Shown in pieces: positions 30,618-44,688 of a stretch of DNA of 64,000 nt (position 1 is its first letter; each line of letters starts with the position of its first letter). Under the pieces are notes generated by a model. The model saw only the letters and a list, made by a program, of their open reading frames with translations, did no database searches and was not told the DNA's origin. A program made the position numbers and the translations under genes. The DNA comes from Leptospira ainlahdjerensis (GTDB lineage: Bacteria; Spirochaetota; Leptospiria; Leptospirales; Leptospiraceae): NCBI RefSeq assembly GCF_016919175.1, contig NZ_JAFFPU010000074.1, positions 43,759-107,758 of the forward strand, read 5' to 3'.

Positions 30618-31166
30618 TTTGTATAACTTGCCTAAAGGAACTTGATCCTTTCCAAAAGATGATATCCTAACTTTGTAAAAAGTCGGAAGGCATTTCTTTC
30701 ATTTAAAAAAAAAGGACTTAGCCGAATCAAAACTTACTTTGCTCTTTATCAGAAAAAAATTTTTTCGCAAAGTTTCCGGATTTTTTCAGCGTTCCATAGT
30801 CTCTTTTTCGGAAATGGAACGATAATTCCTCTTTGTGCTTCATTTCGTCTTTGGTCTTGCACGACTTCCCCTTTTTTTTGATTATGTCGTTTTTCCGAAT
30901 CGCTCTCTTTCTTCCCCATTGATAGTACTTTCGGTTTCGATAACGTGGATCTTCAGAAACTCTCTTGAAAAAACAAAACCACGAAGGCAAATTCCTCTGC
31001 TTTTTTTAGGGAAACCCTCCAAGCGGTTGGAATTTTTCAGAACCTATGAGCTCAGAGCCGAAAAAGAGACGATCTAAAAGTTTTCGGCTAATTCTTACCA
31101 CATTTTTTAGAAGTATCTTTATGAAAACTGTTGCCACATTCCTTCCCCTAAGGAGACTATATGAGA
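30618..31166. other. Intergenic region
   Basis: No credible gene on either strand. Two frames (30727-30990 minus and 30835-31077 plus) are complementary to each other, have no ribosome-binding site and no recognisable product. The right end holds the promoter for the small gene at 31225. Confidence 0.45.
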
Positions 31167-31195
31167 TTGCGGGAAATTTCCCGATCTATTATAAT
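31167..31195 (+). promoter_or_regulatory. Promoter with palindrome CGGGAAATTTCCCG in the spacer
   Basis: TTGCGG (31167-31172) and a perfect TATAAT (31190-31195) are 17 bp apart. A 14-bp exact palindrome, CGGGAAATTTCCCG at 31170-31183, covers the -35 end and spacer, the right place for a repressor. The gene starts at 31225 with GGAAAG upstream. Confidence 0.6.
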
Positions 31196-31223
31196 ATAAA
31201 AATACGCCTGGAAAGAAGCTCTT

Positions 31224-31515
<292 letters not shown>

Positions 31516-31554
31516 AATGACTTCCCTCATTGTATAAGAACGAGGGAGAAGACG

Positions 31555-32259
31555 ATGGAAAAGGAAGCGCAGACATATTTAAGACTGAAGCAGTTTGTGG
31601 CTCCTTTCTTGGGTTTCGCCGTTAACATCAACGCTTATGGAACGGAGAATATTGTCCAAGAAGGAAAGATAATCCTTGTGAGCAATCATCGATCGGACAT
31701 GGACCCGTTCATTCTTTCCTATACATTTCCACGTTATATTTCCTGGATCGCGGCGGATTATACGTTTCGAATTCCCATCTTCAAAGATTTAGCAAAACTC
31801 GCCGGAGGAATCCCGATGGCGATCGACGGAAAAATTTCGATGGCGAGTATCAAGATGGTGCAACAAGTTTTTAAAAGAGACGGCGTTCTCGGAATTTTTC
31901 CCGAAGGTCATGACTACATGGTTAAGAATGACTTCTCCGGACCTATGGTGAAATTTCACGACGGTTTCGCGGCATTTTCGATCCGAAATAAAGTCGATAT
32001 CCTTCCTTCCGTTATCGTACCCATCGAAGAAAGTTATTCCGACATTCCAATACCATCTCTTGTTCGTTCTTTTATGGGAATGCCGAAAGAAGTCTGTGAT
32101 ATTAAGAGAAGATCAATTTACAAAAAAGTCAAAGTTCTTTACGGACCTAAAATCGATCACAGACCGTATTTGGAGGGGAAGCTGGAGGATAATCTCAAAA
32201 AGCTTTCGTCAGAAGTCCGCCTCAGAATGGAAACTCTTCAAAAAGCGGACGTAGCTTAA
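31555..32259 (+). CDS. plsC: 1-acyl-sn-glycerol-3-phosphate acyltransferase
   Basis: A 234-residue PlsC/LPLAT-family protein that esterifies the second acyl chain of phosphatidic acid at the inner membrane. The catalytic NHRSDMDP (Hx4D) is at about residue 43 and the FPEGHDYM block at about residue 121. The region between has AKLAGGIPMAIDG. It is downstream of the small anti-sigma-like gene and convergent with dapF. Confidence 0.85.
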   Translation: MEKEAQTYLRLKQFVAPFLGFAVNINAYGTENIVQEGKIILVSNHRSDMDPFILSYTFPRYISWIAADYTFRIPIFKDLAKLAGGIPMAIDGKISMASIKMVQQVFKRDGVLGIFPEGHDYMVKNDFSGPMVKFHDGFAAFSIRNKVDILPSVIVPIEESYSDIPIPSLVRSFMGMPKEVCDIKRRSIYKKVKVLYGPKIDHRPYLEGKLEDNLKKLSSEVRLRMETLQKADVA

Positions 32260-32277
32260 AACGGTCGTCTTCTTAGA

Positions 32278-32287
32278 TTAGAATATT

Positions 32288-32291
<4 letters not shown>
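32278..32291. repeat. Palindrome TTAGAATATTCTAA between plsC and dapF
   Basis: A perfect 14-bp palindrome at the convergent 3' ends of plsC and dapF; it overlaps the dapF stop codon. The same 14 bases are the core of the palindrome at 28405-28422. Confidence 0.5.
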
Positions 32292-33133
<842 letters not shown>

Positions 33134-33282
33134 GGAAACTCCTGGTGATAAACTGAATTCTATCTTTTTTTTAGACACCTTCGGGGGAAATTCAAAAACA
33201 AGAAAAAGCCGGCTACTTTTTTCTGGCTTTTCCGGCTTCGACCGGAGACATTGAAAATCCGGCCATTCGCCTGGGGGCTTCT

Positions 33283-34122
33283 TTGAATCAAACCTGCTAT
33301 CTTTGCGCAAGCACTCAAAATTCTACCGTCTTCGTCGAGAACGGAATTGATATCGTCCGTTGCTCCAACTGCGGACACGTGTTCTCTACGTACGAACAGG
33401 AAGAACACTACGAAGGCTACTGGGATGATGATTCTTCTTACGATTTGGGATGGTGGGACAATGCTCACAGAGAAATTTATCAGGACTTTATCGATGCATT
33501 CTTAAAAGCTCCGTCCGGAAAAATTTTAGACGTCGGTTGTGGACTCGGATTTTTTGTTAAACGAATCGGCGTGCAAAAACCGGGTTGGGAAGCAATCGGA
33601 TACGAGATTTCAGAAAAAGCGGTTCAATTCGCGAGAGAAAAAAACGGACTCAAAAACGTTTTTCCGGGAATCGTTCAAAACTCGGGAATCGCAAAAGAAT
33701 CCCTGGACATCATTACTCTTTGGGACGTTATCGAGCATATTCCAAAACCGCACAGTCTATTAGAATATTTGCATTCACTTTTAAAACCGGGTGGAATTCT
33801 TTTTTTACAAACTCCGAACTTTCCGGTTCAGTTGTTTAAGGCTCGTTTGAAAGTAATTCTGAAAGGAATGAAACCCGACGGACATTACTTGGAAGCAAAG
33901 GATCATATCAACGATTATACCGAGAAAACGATGAAGATGCTTTCCCGGCAAACCGGTTTCAAAGATTGCAAGTTTACGATTTTGAAACCGATCGCATCGG
34001 TTTCCGGAAGCCAAGGCGGAAACCTCGGAACCCTTTTTAAAAAAACCTATTATTATGCTACCAAGATATTCTGGCTTATCAGTTTTAAAACTTTGAACCT
34101 CAATAACACGTTATTTGCAATC

Positions 34123-34134
<12 letters not shown>
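33283..34134 (+). CDS. Class I SAM-dependent methyltransferase with zinc ribbon
   Basis: A 283-residue protein. The N-terminus has two CxxC pairs (CYLC and CSNC, residues about 5-31), forming a zinc ribbon as in sugar- and lipid-type methyltransferases of the Methyltransf_23 group. The SAM fold is shown by [17 protein letters not shown], followed by [18 protein letters not shown]-rich site (CTGGGGGCTTC) lies before the TTG start. It converges on the HAD gene with a 12-bp overlap. The substrate is unknown. Confidence 0.82.
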
Positions 34135-34895
<761 letters not shown>

Positions 34896-34966
34896 TTGCA
34901 AAGGCAATTCTTTTCCTTCATTTTTCCTTGCGCGATTTTAGATTCCCTTTAATCTTCCAATCGAAC

Positions 34967-36603
<1,637 letters not shown>

Positions 36604-36607
<4 letters not shown>

Positions 36608-37689
36608 AGTCAAAAGGCTGGATTTTCAATCCAAAACTGGATTTGTCGTTTATCATTTTGCCCGGAATTCTCTCCGTATCGCTTCTATTCATATTAAGAG
36701 AATGGAATATTCTTCCTTCTGAAATCGGTCCTTGGACTTGGTTTTGTGCGGTCCTCTTGATTGACGTAGCGCACGTTTATTCCACGCTTTTCCGATCTTA
36801 TTTCAATGAAGAAGAATGGAGAGAAAAAAAAACTCTTCTCATAACGGCTCCGATAGTCTGTTTTCTATTTTCGGTTTTTCTCTATTCTTTCGGCTTGATT
36901 TGGTTTTGGAGAATCATGGCTTACGTCGCGGTATTCCATTTCATTCGTCAACAATTTGGATTCTTAGCGCTATATCGAAAGAAGAGCGATTCCATTCAGA
37001 TTCCCTTTCTTCTGGATAAGATTACGATCTATTTAATGGCAGTAATTCCGATTCTCTATTGGCATCTTACGGATCAAAAGAGGGAATTCTCTTGGTTTAT
37101 GGACGGAGACTTTTGGGTCTATCCAATCCCAAATGTAGCGATTGGTTTACTATGGTTGGAACAGATTTGGTTTTGTGTATATTTATTAACTCACGTTTTT
37201 TATTTTTTCAAATATCGTTCCCTTCCTTTGGGAAAAATTCTTCTCACAATCAACACTTGGGCGGTTTGGTTTTTTGGAATCGTATATTTTAATTCGGATT
37301 TTTCATTCACGATTACAAACGTCGTCAACCACGGCGTCCCTTATATCTTCTTACTTTTTTACTATGTGGTCCAAAATCCGAATGAAATGAAAGTGGGGGT
37401 TTTTAGATCCAAATCCTGGATCTGGATTCTAATTTGTTTTTTAGGAGTTTTATTCTTATTCTCTTTTATAGAAGAATGGACTTGGGACAGTTTTATCTGG
37501 AAAGATCACTTTCAAGTCTTTCGAAACGAGAGTTTTTATTCCGTTGAACTCCCAGAATTTGCAACCGCTCTTTTGGTATCCGCCCTCTTTTTACCGCAAT
37601 TTACCCATTATATCCTCGACGCATTTCTTTGGAAGATAGGAAAACCGAATTTGCGGCTTTTTCATTTTTTTAGAATCGCTGAAAAATAG
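36604..37689 (+). CDS. Polytopic membrane protein coupled to the flavoprotein
   Basis: A 361-residue membrane protein with about eight hydrophobic segments. Conserved-looking His clusters are found near membrane ends: LIDVAHVYSTLFRSYF, AVFHFIRQQFGFLALYR and VVNHGVPYIFLLFYYV, plus LPQFTHYILDAFLWK. Such His distribution could bind metal or haem, as in desaturase or hydroxylase-type membrane enzymes, but the spacing fits no family I know. Translationally coupled with the Tat flavoprotein, so the two probably form an electron-transfer or lipid-modifying pair. Confidence 0.72.
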
Positions 37690-37732
37690 GTGAAACTTGC
37701 TTTCCCTTGAATTTCTATCACATTCAGATCTG

Positions 37733-37768
<36 letters not shown>

Positions 37769-37799
37769 CCATAATGACGAAAAAGTTTAAACAGGAATT

Positions 37800-38173
<374 letters not shown>

Positions 38174-38191
38174 TTCTTCGAAAAGAATTTT

Positions 38192-38232
<41 letters not shown>

Positions 38233-38259
38233 TAAGGAACAGAACCATTTCCCCCTGAT

Positions 38260-38469
38260 TCAGCCTACCTTGTCGATGAAAGTACCCTTAACTTTGTAGA
38301 AATCCCCGTTTTGACCTGCTTCAACCGCAAAGGCTCTTTTATCTGAAACGTTAGCCTGCTTATTTTCATACGGCTCGACGCGAACCATCCCTTCTTCTTT
38401 CGGGATTTTTCTTGTATCTTTGACCCCTTTTTCTGGAAGCCCAAGCTGAACTGAGGAAACTACCTTCAT
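38260..38469 (-). CDS. Small conserved-looking hypothetical protein
   Basis: A 69-residue soluble protein, MKVVSSVQLGLPEKGVKDTR at the N-terminus, with AGGAG six bases before the ATG at 38469. The longer upstream frame is not supported by a ribosome-binding site. It is charged, without Cys or membrane segment, and has FYKVKGTFIDKVG at its end. I do not recognise a family. It is monocistronic and has a terminator of its own. Confidence 0.7.
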   Translation of the reverse strand: MKVVSSVQLGLPEKGVKDTRKIPKEEGMVRVEPYENKQANVSDKRAFAVEAGQNGDFYKVKGTFIDKVG

Positions 38470-38522
38470 GATACAACTCCTATCTGAACTGTAACAGATC
38501 CCGAAAAAAAACCAAACATTTT

Positions 38523-39248
38523 TTATTGAAAGCTGATTTTGCAACTTCCTTTTGCGGAGGTGATAAAGTATTGAACTGCATAATTATCGGTGAAATTGAT
38601 CGTCGGATTGTAAACCGGAGCAGCAAGAGTTCCATTATCCGTCGCCACACAGCTTGTCGAAAAATACTTCACAGCTACCAGGTTATCACATTCCAGAACC
38701 AGGATGGTACCTCCCGTTTCTCTCAAATTAGAACGGAACGCCTTTGTTCCAAAATCCGCAGTAAATTTAACGGTGGAAGAATCCGGATAGTTCACTGCGG
38801 TCTCATCCCCATAAATATTGTCATAGGCCTTGTAACAATCCACATAAAATCGTCGCGAAGAGCAGTTGTAACCGTCCGTTCCAAATACGGTATCACAGAC
38901 CCCATCCGCCTTAGAAACCGTCAAAAAACCGGCTTTTGTGCCTGTAGGAACCGTCGTGATAATTTCGGTTGTAGTAATGGAAAAGATCGTCGCGACTAAG
39001 TCGTTAAACTTCACAATTGTATCCGTAGAATTTGGAGTAAAATTTCTCCCGGTAATTGTAATCTGAGTCCCGGTATACGAGACATCCGTAGTCTGGGGCG
39101 GAGAACCGGCAGGAGGATCGATTGTGGTGATCACCGGACTTCCTATTCCAAGATCCGCGAATAAATTGGCATTCGAGCTGCTTTCCTTACATTGAAGGAG
39201 CAAAAAGAAGAAAGTAATTAGAAAAAATTTTGTCGATTTATGTAGCAT
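38523..39248 (-). CDS. IPT/TIG-domain lipoprotein
   Basis: A 241-residue lipoprotein: FLITFFFLLLQC is a good lipobox, Cys at about residue 20. Residues about 40-130 are an IPT/TIG immunoglobulin-like domain (PVITTIDPPAGSPPQTTDVS, ITGRNFTPNSTDTIVKFND, TTVPTGTKAGFLTVSKADGV). The C-terminal part has four more Cys (CDTVFGTDGYNCSSRRFYVDC) and a beta-rich stretch. It is probably surface- or periplasm-exposed; function unknown. Start at ATG 39248. It is divergent from the enoyl-CoA hydratase gene. Confidence 0.82.
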   Translation of the reverse strand: MLHKSTKFFLITFFFLLLQCKESSSNANLFADLGIGSPVITTIDPPAGSPPQTTDVSYTGTQITITGRNFTPNSTDTIVKFNDLVATIFSITTTEIITTVPTGTKAGFLTVSKADGVCDTVFGTDGYNCSSRRFYVDCYKAYDNIYGDETAVNYPDSSTVKFTADFGTKAFRSNLRETGGTILVLECDNLVAVKYFSTSCVATDNGTLAAPVYNPTINFTDNYAVQYFITSAKGSCKISFQ

Positions 39249-39345
39249 AACCTTACTTGGCTTGAAAATTTTACGACGGGCACCTAGTTTATCGGAACAA
39301 AAAGGTTTCGGCAAGAATTATTCTGCCCGAAAAATGGTGACTGAA

Positions 39346-40128
39346 ATGAGCGAGTCCTCCACTGTAATCTACTCTATCGAAAATGAAACTGCGGTCCTGC
39401 TTCTCAATCGACCGGAAAAACGAAACGCAATCAGCAAAGAACTTTTATCGGCTCTTCACAGCTCGATTTTAAAGGCAAAGGAGAATCCATCGATTCGATC
39501 TCTTGTCTTAGGAGCAGTTGGACCTTCGTTTTGCGCCGGAGCCGACTTAAAGGAAAGGGTTAGTATGTCTCCGAAAGAGGTGACCGAATTCTTAGAAGGA
39601 TTAAAAAATTGCTTTCTCGAACTTGAAAACTTTCCTTATCCAACCTTAGCCGCTTTGGACGGCGATGCGTTCGGAGGAGGCCTCGAGCTTGCATTGTGTT
39701 GCGATTTCATTCTACTTAAAAATGATATTCGGATCGGATTGACTGAAACTCGATTGGGCATTATTCCCGGGGGAGGAGGAACACAACGACTTCCTCAAAG
39801 AATCGGAATCGCAAAAGCGAAAGAAATGATTTTTACTGGAAAGACGATCGATGCAGAAACGGCTTTGAATTATGGACTCGCAAATTCGATCTGGCATGAC
39901 TCTTCTCTTCCAGCCGCAAGAATGTTAGCCGAGGAGATCGCTTCGCATTCTGCTCCCATCGCTCTTCAGCTTGCAAAGAAAGCAATTACGGAAGGTTATG
40001 GTCAAGATATACAAGCGGCTCTCAAAACCGAAAGTAAATACTATAACGAGACCTTAAAGACAGAAGATCGGGTGGAAGCGCTGAAAGCGTTTCAAGAAAA
40101 ACGAAAACCGATTTTTAAAGGAAAATAA
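39346..40128 (+). CDS. Enoyl-CoA hydratase/isomerase family protein
   Basis: A 260-residue crotonase-fold enzyme, acting on acyl-CoA in beta-oxidation or a related pathway. The oxyanion-hole segment is GPSFCAGADLKER; the two catalytic Glu are in DGDAFGGGLELALCCDF and TETRLGIIPGGGGTQRLPQR. These features resemble the methylglutaconyl-CoA hydratase branch. I use the ATG at 39346, preceded by GGTGA; ATG 39334 is possible. It is followed without gap by dcd. Confidence 0.9.
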   Translation: MSESSTVIYSIENETAVLLLNRPEKRNAISKELLSALHSSILKAKENPSIRSLVLGAVGPSFCAGADLKERVSMSPKEVTEFLEGLKNCFLELENFPYPTLAALDGDAFGGGLELALCCDFILLKNDIRIGLTETRLGIIPGGGGTQRLPQRIGIAKAKEMIFTGKTIDAETALNYGLANSIWHDSSLPAARMLAEEIASHSAPIALQLAKKAITEGYGQDIQAALKTESKYYNETLKTEDRVEALKAFQEKRKPIFKGK

Positions 40129-40650
40129 ATGATTCTCACAGGACAAGAAATTCAAAAACGAATCGGCAAAGACATCGTTATCACTCCTTATTCTGAAAAA
40201 CTTCTCAATCCAAATTCTTACAATCTCAGACTTCACGAGGAACTTTTGGTTTATACCGAACTCCCTCTGGACATGAAAAAGCCGAACCCGGCTGAGAAGA
40301 TTATCATCCCCGAAACGGGTCTTCTTTTAAAACCGGGAATTTTGTATTTAGGAAGAACCTTGGAATTTACCGAGACACATAACTTAGTTCCGATGCTCGA
40401 GGGTCGTTCCTCCATCGGTCGACTGGGAATGTTAGTTCACGTTACCGCAGGATTCGGAGACGTGGGCTTTAAAGGATTTTGGACCCTTGAAATTTCAGTG
40501 ATCCAACCTTTAATCGTTTATCCGGGCGTAGAAGTTTGTCAGATTTTCTATCATACCGTCGAAGGACAGATAACGGAATATTCATCGGGCAAATATCAGG
40601 CCAACCAAGGAATTCAACCTTCGATGTTATATAAAGATTTCGAGAAATAG
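40129..40650 (+). CDS. dcd: dCTP deaminase
   Basis: A 173-residue enzyme that deaminates dCTP to dUTP for thymidylate synthesis. The trimeric dUTPase-like fold is recognised by GRSSIGRLGMLVHVTAGFGD and GFWTLEISV, with the catalytic Glu in TLEIS, and a C-terminal YQANQGIQPSMLYKDF. The start codon directly abuts the stop of the enoyl-CoA hydratase gene, so they form an operon, but no functional link is evident. Confidence 0.95.
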   Translation: MILTGQEIQKRIGKDIVITPYSEKLLNPNSYNLRLHEELLVYTELPLDMKKPNPAEKIIIPETGLLLKPGILYLGRTLEFTETHNLVPMLEGRSSIGRLGMLVHVTAGFGDVGFKGFWTLEISVIQPLIVYPGVEVCQIFYHTVEGQITEYSSGKYQANQGIQPSMLYKDFEK

Positions 40651-40727
40651 AAACCCCCTCTTTTTTGTTGACTTTATCCGTTATCACTCCAGAATTTTGA
40701 CCTCAAAACACTTTTTTGGAGAATGGA

Positions 40728-41198
40728 ATGACCAGATTTAAATCGATCGCAATTTTTCTAGCCTTTGCATTTCTTTCTGCGCCTGTATTTGCGGGTGAAG
40801 AAGATGCAATCCTTGGAAAATGGTGGAACAAAGAAAAAGACGCTCAAGTAGACTTGCAAAAATGCGGAGCAAAAATTTGCGGAAAAATCGTTTGGCTAAA
40901 AGAGCCCCTTTATCCTGCGGGAAGCACCGAAGGAACTCCTGGAACTCCAAAGTTAGATATTCACAACAAAGATGAAAGTCTTCGTTCTCGCCCGACTCTC
41001 GGTCTGGTTTTCCTTACCGGATTCTCCTATGAAGGAGAACAAGTTTGGTCCGGTGGAAGAGTTTACGATCCAAAAGGTGGTAAAACTTACGATGGGAGAC
41101 TTACTTTAAGAAATGCCGATACGTTAGATCTCAAAGGCGGCTATAAAGTCGGATTTATGATGATCGGTAAAGAATCTACTTGGACAAGAGTGAAGTAA
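40728..41198 (+). CDS. DUF2147-type exported protein
   Basis: A 156-residue protein with signal peptide FKSIAIFLAFAFLSAPVFA and the DUF2147 pattern: ILGKWWNKEKDAQVDLQKCG, AKICGKIVWL, GRVYDPKGGKTYDGRLTL and a final STWTRVK. Function unknown; the fold is a small beta-barrel thought to bind a ligand. The two Cys are likely disulfide-bonded after export. The ATG at 40728 follows GGAG; TTG 40716 is unlikely. A terminator-like hairpin follows. Confidence 0.9.
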   Translation: MTRFKSIAIFLAFAFLSAPVFAGEEDAILGKWWNKEKDAQVDLQKCGAKICGKIVWLKEPLYPAGSTEGTPGTPKLDIHNKDESLRSRPTLGLVFLTGFSYEGEQVWSGGRVYDPKGGKTYDGRLTLRNADTLDLKGGYKVGFMMIGKESTWTRVK

Positions 41199-41204
41199 AA
41201 ACAA

Positions 41205-41236
41205 AAAACGGTTTCTAAACCTTAGAAGCCGTTTTC
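41205..41236 (+). terminator. Terminator after the DUF2147 gene
   Basis: AAAACGGTTTCTAA and TTAGAAGCCGTTTT pair with one bulge around a short loop, seven bases past the stop; a T run ends the structure. Confidence 0.7.
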
Positions 41237-41255
41237 AAGATCCTTTTTGCAATTC

Positions 41256-41285
41256 AATCTCTCCGATCAAAAGGAGAGATTTTCT
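41256..41285. terminator. Second hairpin between convergent genes
   Basis: AATCTCTCC and GGAGAGATT form a perfect 9-bp stem with an 8-base loop, followed on the plus strand by TTCTAATT. It lies 20 bp past the 3' end of the reverse-strand phosphatase and may terminate either side. Confidence 0.5.
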
Positions 41286-41301
41286 AATTCCTCACTTTTC
41301 T

Positions 41302-44300
41302 TCAGGCGTGATTTTCAATCTTCTTTAAAATTTTCTTTGCACTCTCATTTTGCGGATCCAGCTCCAAAGCCTTATCGGCAAATTCCTTTGCTTCTCCGTA
41401 TTTGTGTTGTAAACGATACAAATCGGAAAGATTGACCAGATTATTTGCGTTGTCGGGCTGTTTGGATGCCACCCTTTCGGAAGCAGTGATCGCTTCGGAA
41501 AATCGTCCTAACTTTTTATTCGCCACGGAAAGATAATACCAGTACTCGCTCAACTCCGGATCCAACTCCAAATATTTCCCTAAAATTTCGACGGCTTTAA
41601 CGTAATCCTTGTCTTTAAAACTTAAGAGCCCTAAGAGTTTGATCACCTTTGAATCCTCGGGCGTTTTCGAATAAAGGTCCATCAGCTCGTCGATCGCTTC
41701 TTTTGTGTTCCCGTCTTTATACAATTGCCGCGCATGTGAATACGATATGCTCCAATCCGGCACATCATCTATCGCGGAGGTCATTCCCATCTTATCGGAA
41801 TCTTCAGAAAAACTATGAGGTTCTTCTTCGGTTCGAATTCCGTATTCAATTCTCAACAAAGAAAGGTCGTCCGTGATTTCCCCATTCTTATAGATCAAAT
41901 GTTCGATTTGGTCTATATCACCTTTTCCCGCCTCCACCGTTTTCAAAAAGAGGGTTTCATCCTCGTTGATAGATCGAGTATCTTTTTCAGGGGTAAGATC
42001 CAAATCGTCTTTTCCGTCCGATCCGAGAATCAAAACATCTCCTTCTCTCAGGCTTGTTGTAAAAACTTTAAATGGATATTCGGATTCCAATCCGATCTTA
42101 CGCAGGTTTAAAGTAGTATCTAGAAAAGTCGCCCTTGCATCGCGATATAGTACTGTAAAAGGATGTTCTGCATTGAAATAAAATGCCTTACCCGATTCTT
42201 CCTCTATTAAAAAAACGGTCGCGGAGATCACCATACTTCCGTTAAACGATTTGAATACGGCGTTAACTTCTTCATAAGTTTCGGTAAGCCATTGTTCCGG
42301 TGAAACATCCAAGATCCGATTGTTAGCCGCCGAACGCGCAAGAATCGAGTTGATCACGACACCCATAACAAGAGAACCTCCGGCTCCCTGCATTGATTTA
42401 CCCATCGCGTCGCCGTTCATGGCGAAAATATAACGTTTGAAATTGTCAGGAACACCTAAACGTAAATTTCCAGTAACACAAATGTCTCCGCCCAGGTCGG
42501 CGCGTTTTCCCTTAAATTCAAACTGTTTCTTTTGTCTTAGCAGAAAGTATGTCGAAATTTTAGTCGACTTACTAGCGTTGTAATTCAGCGGTTTTGCAAG
42601 AAGAGAAGTTAGAAAATAATCTCCATCCTGTTGAATTTTAAGTCTTTGGAATTCATCGATCTTTTCGGAAAGCTCTTCGGTTCTTTCTCGGACCTTGAGA
42701 GCAAGATGTTCCGCATAGTCTTCAAGTTCTTTACGAGCGTCTCGAATCGAGGTCACCATATTATTAAACGAATCGGCTAAGAATCCGATCTCATCCTTTA
42801 CCCGAATCGGAACCTGGACTTCAAAACTTCCTTCGTTTACCTTTTCCACTCCACTCAACAAATCGTTAAGAGGGGAAACAAGACTGCCTCTAAAAAAGAG
42901 AGGGAAAAGCAGAATGATAACTACAATCACCACTCCTAAGACTATAATTTGTTTCAGCGCGGTAGGATGCATAAATTCGCGATAAGCCCTATAAGAGAAT
43001 CCGACTTCGCTGACCTTATCGGTCTCGGAATCATACTTTATAAAACCGATGTAATGATTGCTGGAATCGCCGACGTCTTTTTTACGATAGTATCTCGTAA
43101 GAGAAGGAACAAAAGGGCGAAAGTAATTGAGAACCTCCTCCTTAAGTTTGGCGGGACTCACGGATTTACCGTCCCATTTACAAAAATTCCAACGATACTC
43201 CAAAGAAATTCGAAACATCTTTACCTCTTTGGCTCCATCGAGATAAGTTCTACCCTTAGCGCAAAAATCTTCCGGAAAAATATTATCAAGTTTGTTAGAG
43301 GCGACAAACACATAGAGTCCCAATCTCGATAATTCTTTATTAAGAGCTGCTTTGAGAGGAGCTCCGTCCAAGTCCGGATGATCTTTTAGAAAGTTTACGA
43401 TAGAGTATCGATACCCGCCGAAATTCTCATGTGAATTTTCAACGAGTTTAATTAAAGAATCCCGAAAGTTTTCTTCCTTGAGATTGAAAATTCTTTCGTA
43501 TAAGAGCGTGTTTTTAAAATCGATGCTAAGTTGTTCTTCGTCAGGGTGGATAGAAGAATCGTATTTCTTCTTATCGAAGGAGTTCTCATTCTGATCCCAT
43601 TTGATCATATAAGAGATTCCTTCTTCGATGGCGCCACCTTCCAAAGCTCGCTCCATGTGAATCTGACTCAAAGTGTCGTATTCCGATTCTTTATCCTGAT
43701 TCGAGATATAAACGAGGGCTTGCATTATGATCAAAACCGTGACGAAAGTGATTCCTACGATCTTGAGCATAAAAGAAGTTTTTTCAACGGAGAAATTCAA
43801 ATATAAGATAAGAATGATAAAGAAAGCCACCATAAAAAGGAGAACGATCGAAGTGAGATATATCGACCTTTCGATATAACCGTCTCTGCTCAAGAGGTTT
43901 GCGATCACGGGAACCGTTCCACCCACAAGAAAGGACAACATGAATCCGAAAATAATCCAACGCGACTTTCCTTTGAGAACGATAATTCTCCAAATAGGGA
44001 TCGCGATAAAGTTAATAAAGACGTAAGTAAAAATGATAATCGCAACCGTTCTACTTACATTCTCCGCATTGAAGTCCCAGTGATGTGCGGTGAAGTGGTA
44101 TTTTACCGGAGCGTTCCATGTGGAAAAACAAAAGTAACCGACGGAAACTACGGCCACCGTCCAGAGTACGATCGTAGTGATCAGATTGAACTTGGGATTA
44201 TCGTTCTCCGGATATCTTGCAACAAACTGACCGATATGAAGAATCGCAGGCAATATCAAACCCGCAGTGATCCATCGATGATAAGCTGCCAAGGGATGAT

Positions 44301-44502
44301 AGAGCACGGCCGCAAACACATAACCGAATTGGAATATTCCAAGTAAAAAAGCGCCAAAAGCCAGGTGTTTTGTACTCGATACCTTTTGATCGATAAAAAG
44401 AAAAACTCCCGAAATTAACATGGAAGTCAAAAAGGAAAGTAAACTTCCGAATGAATAATAATTGAGAAGGACGTTGTTCCAGATGGTTTCGGTTTCACCC
44501 AT
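41302..44502 (-). CDS. 7TM-HAMP-SpoIIE (PP2C) phosphatase with TPR domain
   Basis: A 1066-residue membrane signalling protein. Residues about 10-240 are a 7TM sensor, followed by a helix near 260, a periplasmic region to about 505, a last membrane segment and a HAMP domain (LNDLLSGVEKVNEGSFEVQV). A coiled coil (LEDYAEHLALKVRERTEELS) leads to a SpoIIE-type PP2C phosphatase (DLGGDICVTGNLRL, FAMNGDAMGKSMQGAGGSLV, LILGSDGKDDLDL, DDLSLLRIEY). TPR repeats fill the C-terminus (about residues 940-1060). It would dephosphorylate a partner, probably a STAS protein. It is the second of two close paralogues in this locus. Confidence 0.9.
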   Translation of the reverse strand: MGETETIWNNVLLNYYSFGSLLSFLTSMLISGVFLFIDQKVSSTKHLAFGAFLLGIFQFGYVFAAVLYHPLAAYHRWITAGLILPAILHIGQFVARYPENDNPKFNLITTIVLWTVAVVSVGYFCFSTWNAPVKYHFTAHHWDFNAENVSRTVAIIIFTYVFINFIAIPIWRIIVLKGKSRWIIFGFMLSFLVGGTVPVIANLLSRDGYIERSIYLTSIVLLFMVAFFIILILYLNFSVEKTSFMLKIVGITFVTVLIIMQALVYISNQDKESEYDTLSQIHMERALEGGAIEEGISYMIKWDQNENSFDKKKYDSSIHPDEEQLSIDFKNTLLYERIFNLKEENFRDSLIKLVENSHENFGGYRYSIVNFLKDHPDLDGAPLKAALNKELSRLGLYVFVASNKLDNIFPEDFCAKGRTYLDGAKEVKMFRISLEYRWNFCKWDGKSVSPAKLKEEVLNYFRPFVPSLTRYYRKKDVGDSSNHYIGFIKYDSETDKVSEVGFSYRAYREFMHPTALKQIIVLGVVIVVIILLFPLFFRGSLVSPLNDLLSGVEKVNEGSFEVQVPIRVKDEIGFLADSFNNMVTSIRDARKELEDYAEHLALKVRERTEELSEKIDEFQRLKIQQDGDYFLTSLLAKPLNYNASKSTKISTYFLLRQKKQFEFKGKRADLGGDICVTGNLRLGVPDNFKRYIFAMNGDAMGKSMQGAGGSLVMGVVINSILARSAANNRILDVSPEQWLTETYEEVNAVFKSFNGSMVISATVFLIEEESGKAFYFNAEHPFTVLYRDARATFLDTTLNLRKIGLESEYPFKVFTTSLREGDVLILGSDGKDDLDLTPEKDTRSINEDETLFLKTVEAGKGDIDQIEHLIYKNGEITDDLSLLRIEYGIRTEEEPHSFSEDSDKMGMTSAIDDVPDWSISYSHARQLYKDGNTKEAIDELMDLYSKTPEDSKVIKLLGLLSFKDKDYVKAVEILGKYLELDPELSEYWYYLSVANKKLGRFSEAITASERVASKQPDNANNLVNLSDLYRLQHKYGEAKEFADKALELDPQNESAKKILKKIENHA

Positions 44503-44688
44503 AATTTCTATTAACCTTTCTTTTAGAAAAAATCTCTAACGGTTGTTCTATTCGGATTTATATTTTTTTCCAAACAGACGTTACTCTAAAGATAGGAAGG
44601 TTCTTTTCAATGATAAAACGGGAATGAATTGGAACCCAGAAGGAAGTTTTATTTGAGAACGCGCGTTTTTCCGAAACAAGCGTTCAAT

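Noticed and set aside
30727..31077. Two complementary frames of 80-87 codons
   Set aside because: They oppose each other, have no start signals and no recognisable product.
31161..31199. A 12-codon frame, ATG after AAGGAGACTAT, ending TAA
   Set aside because: A tempting leader peptide, but it lies on top of the promoter TTGCGG-TATAAT, so it would not be transcribed from that promoter.
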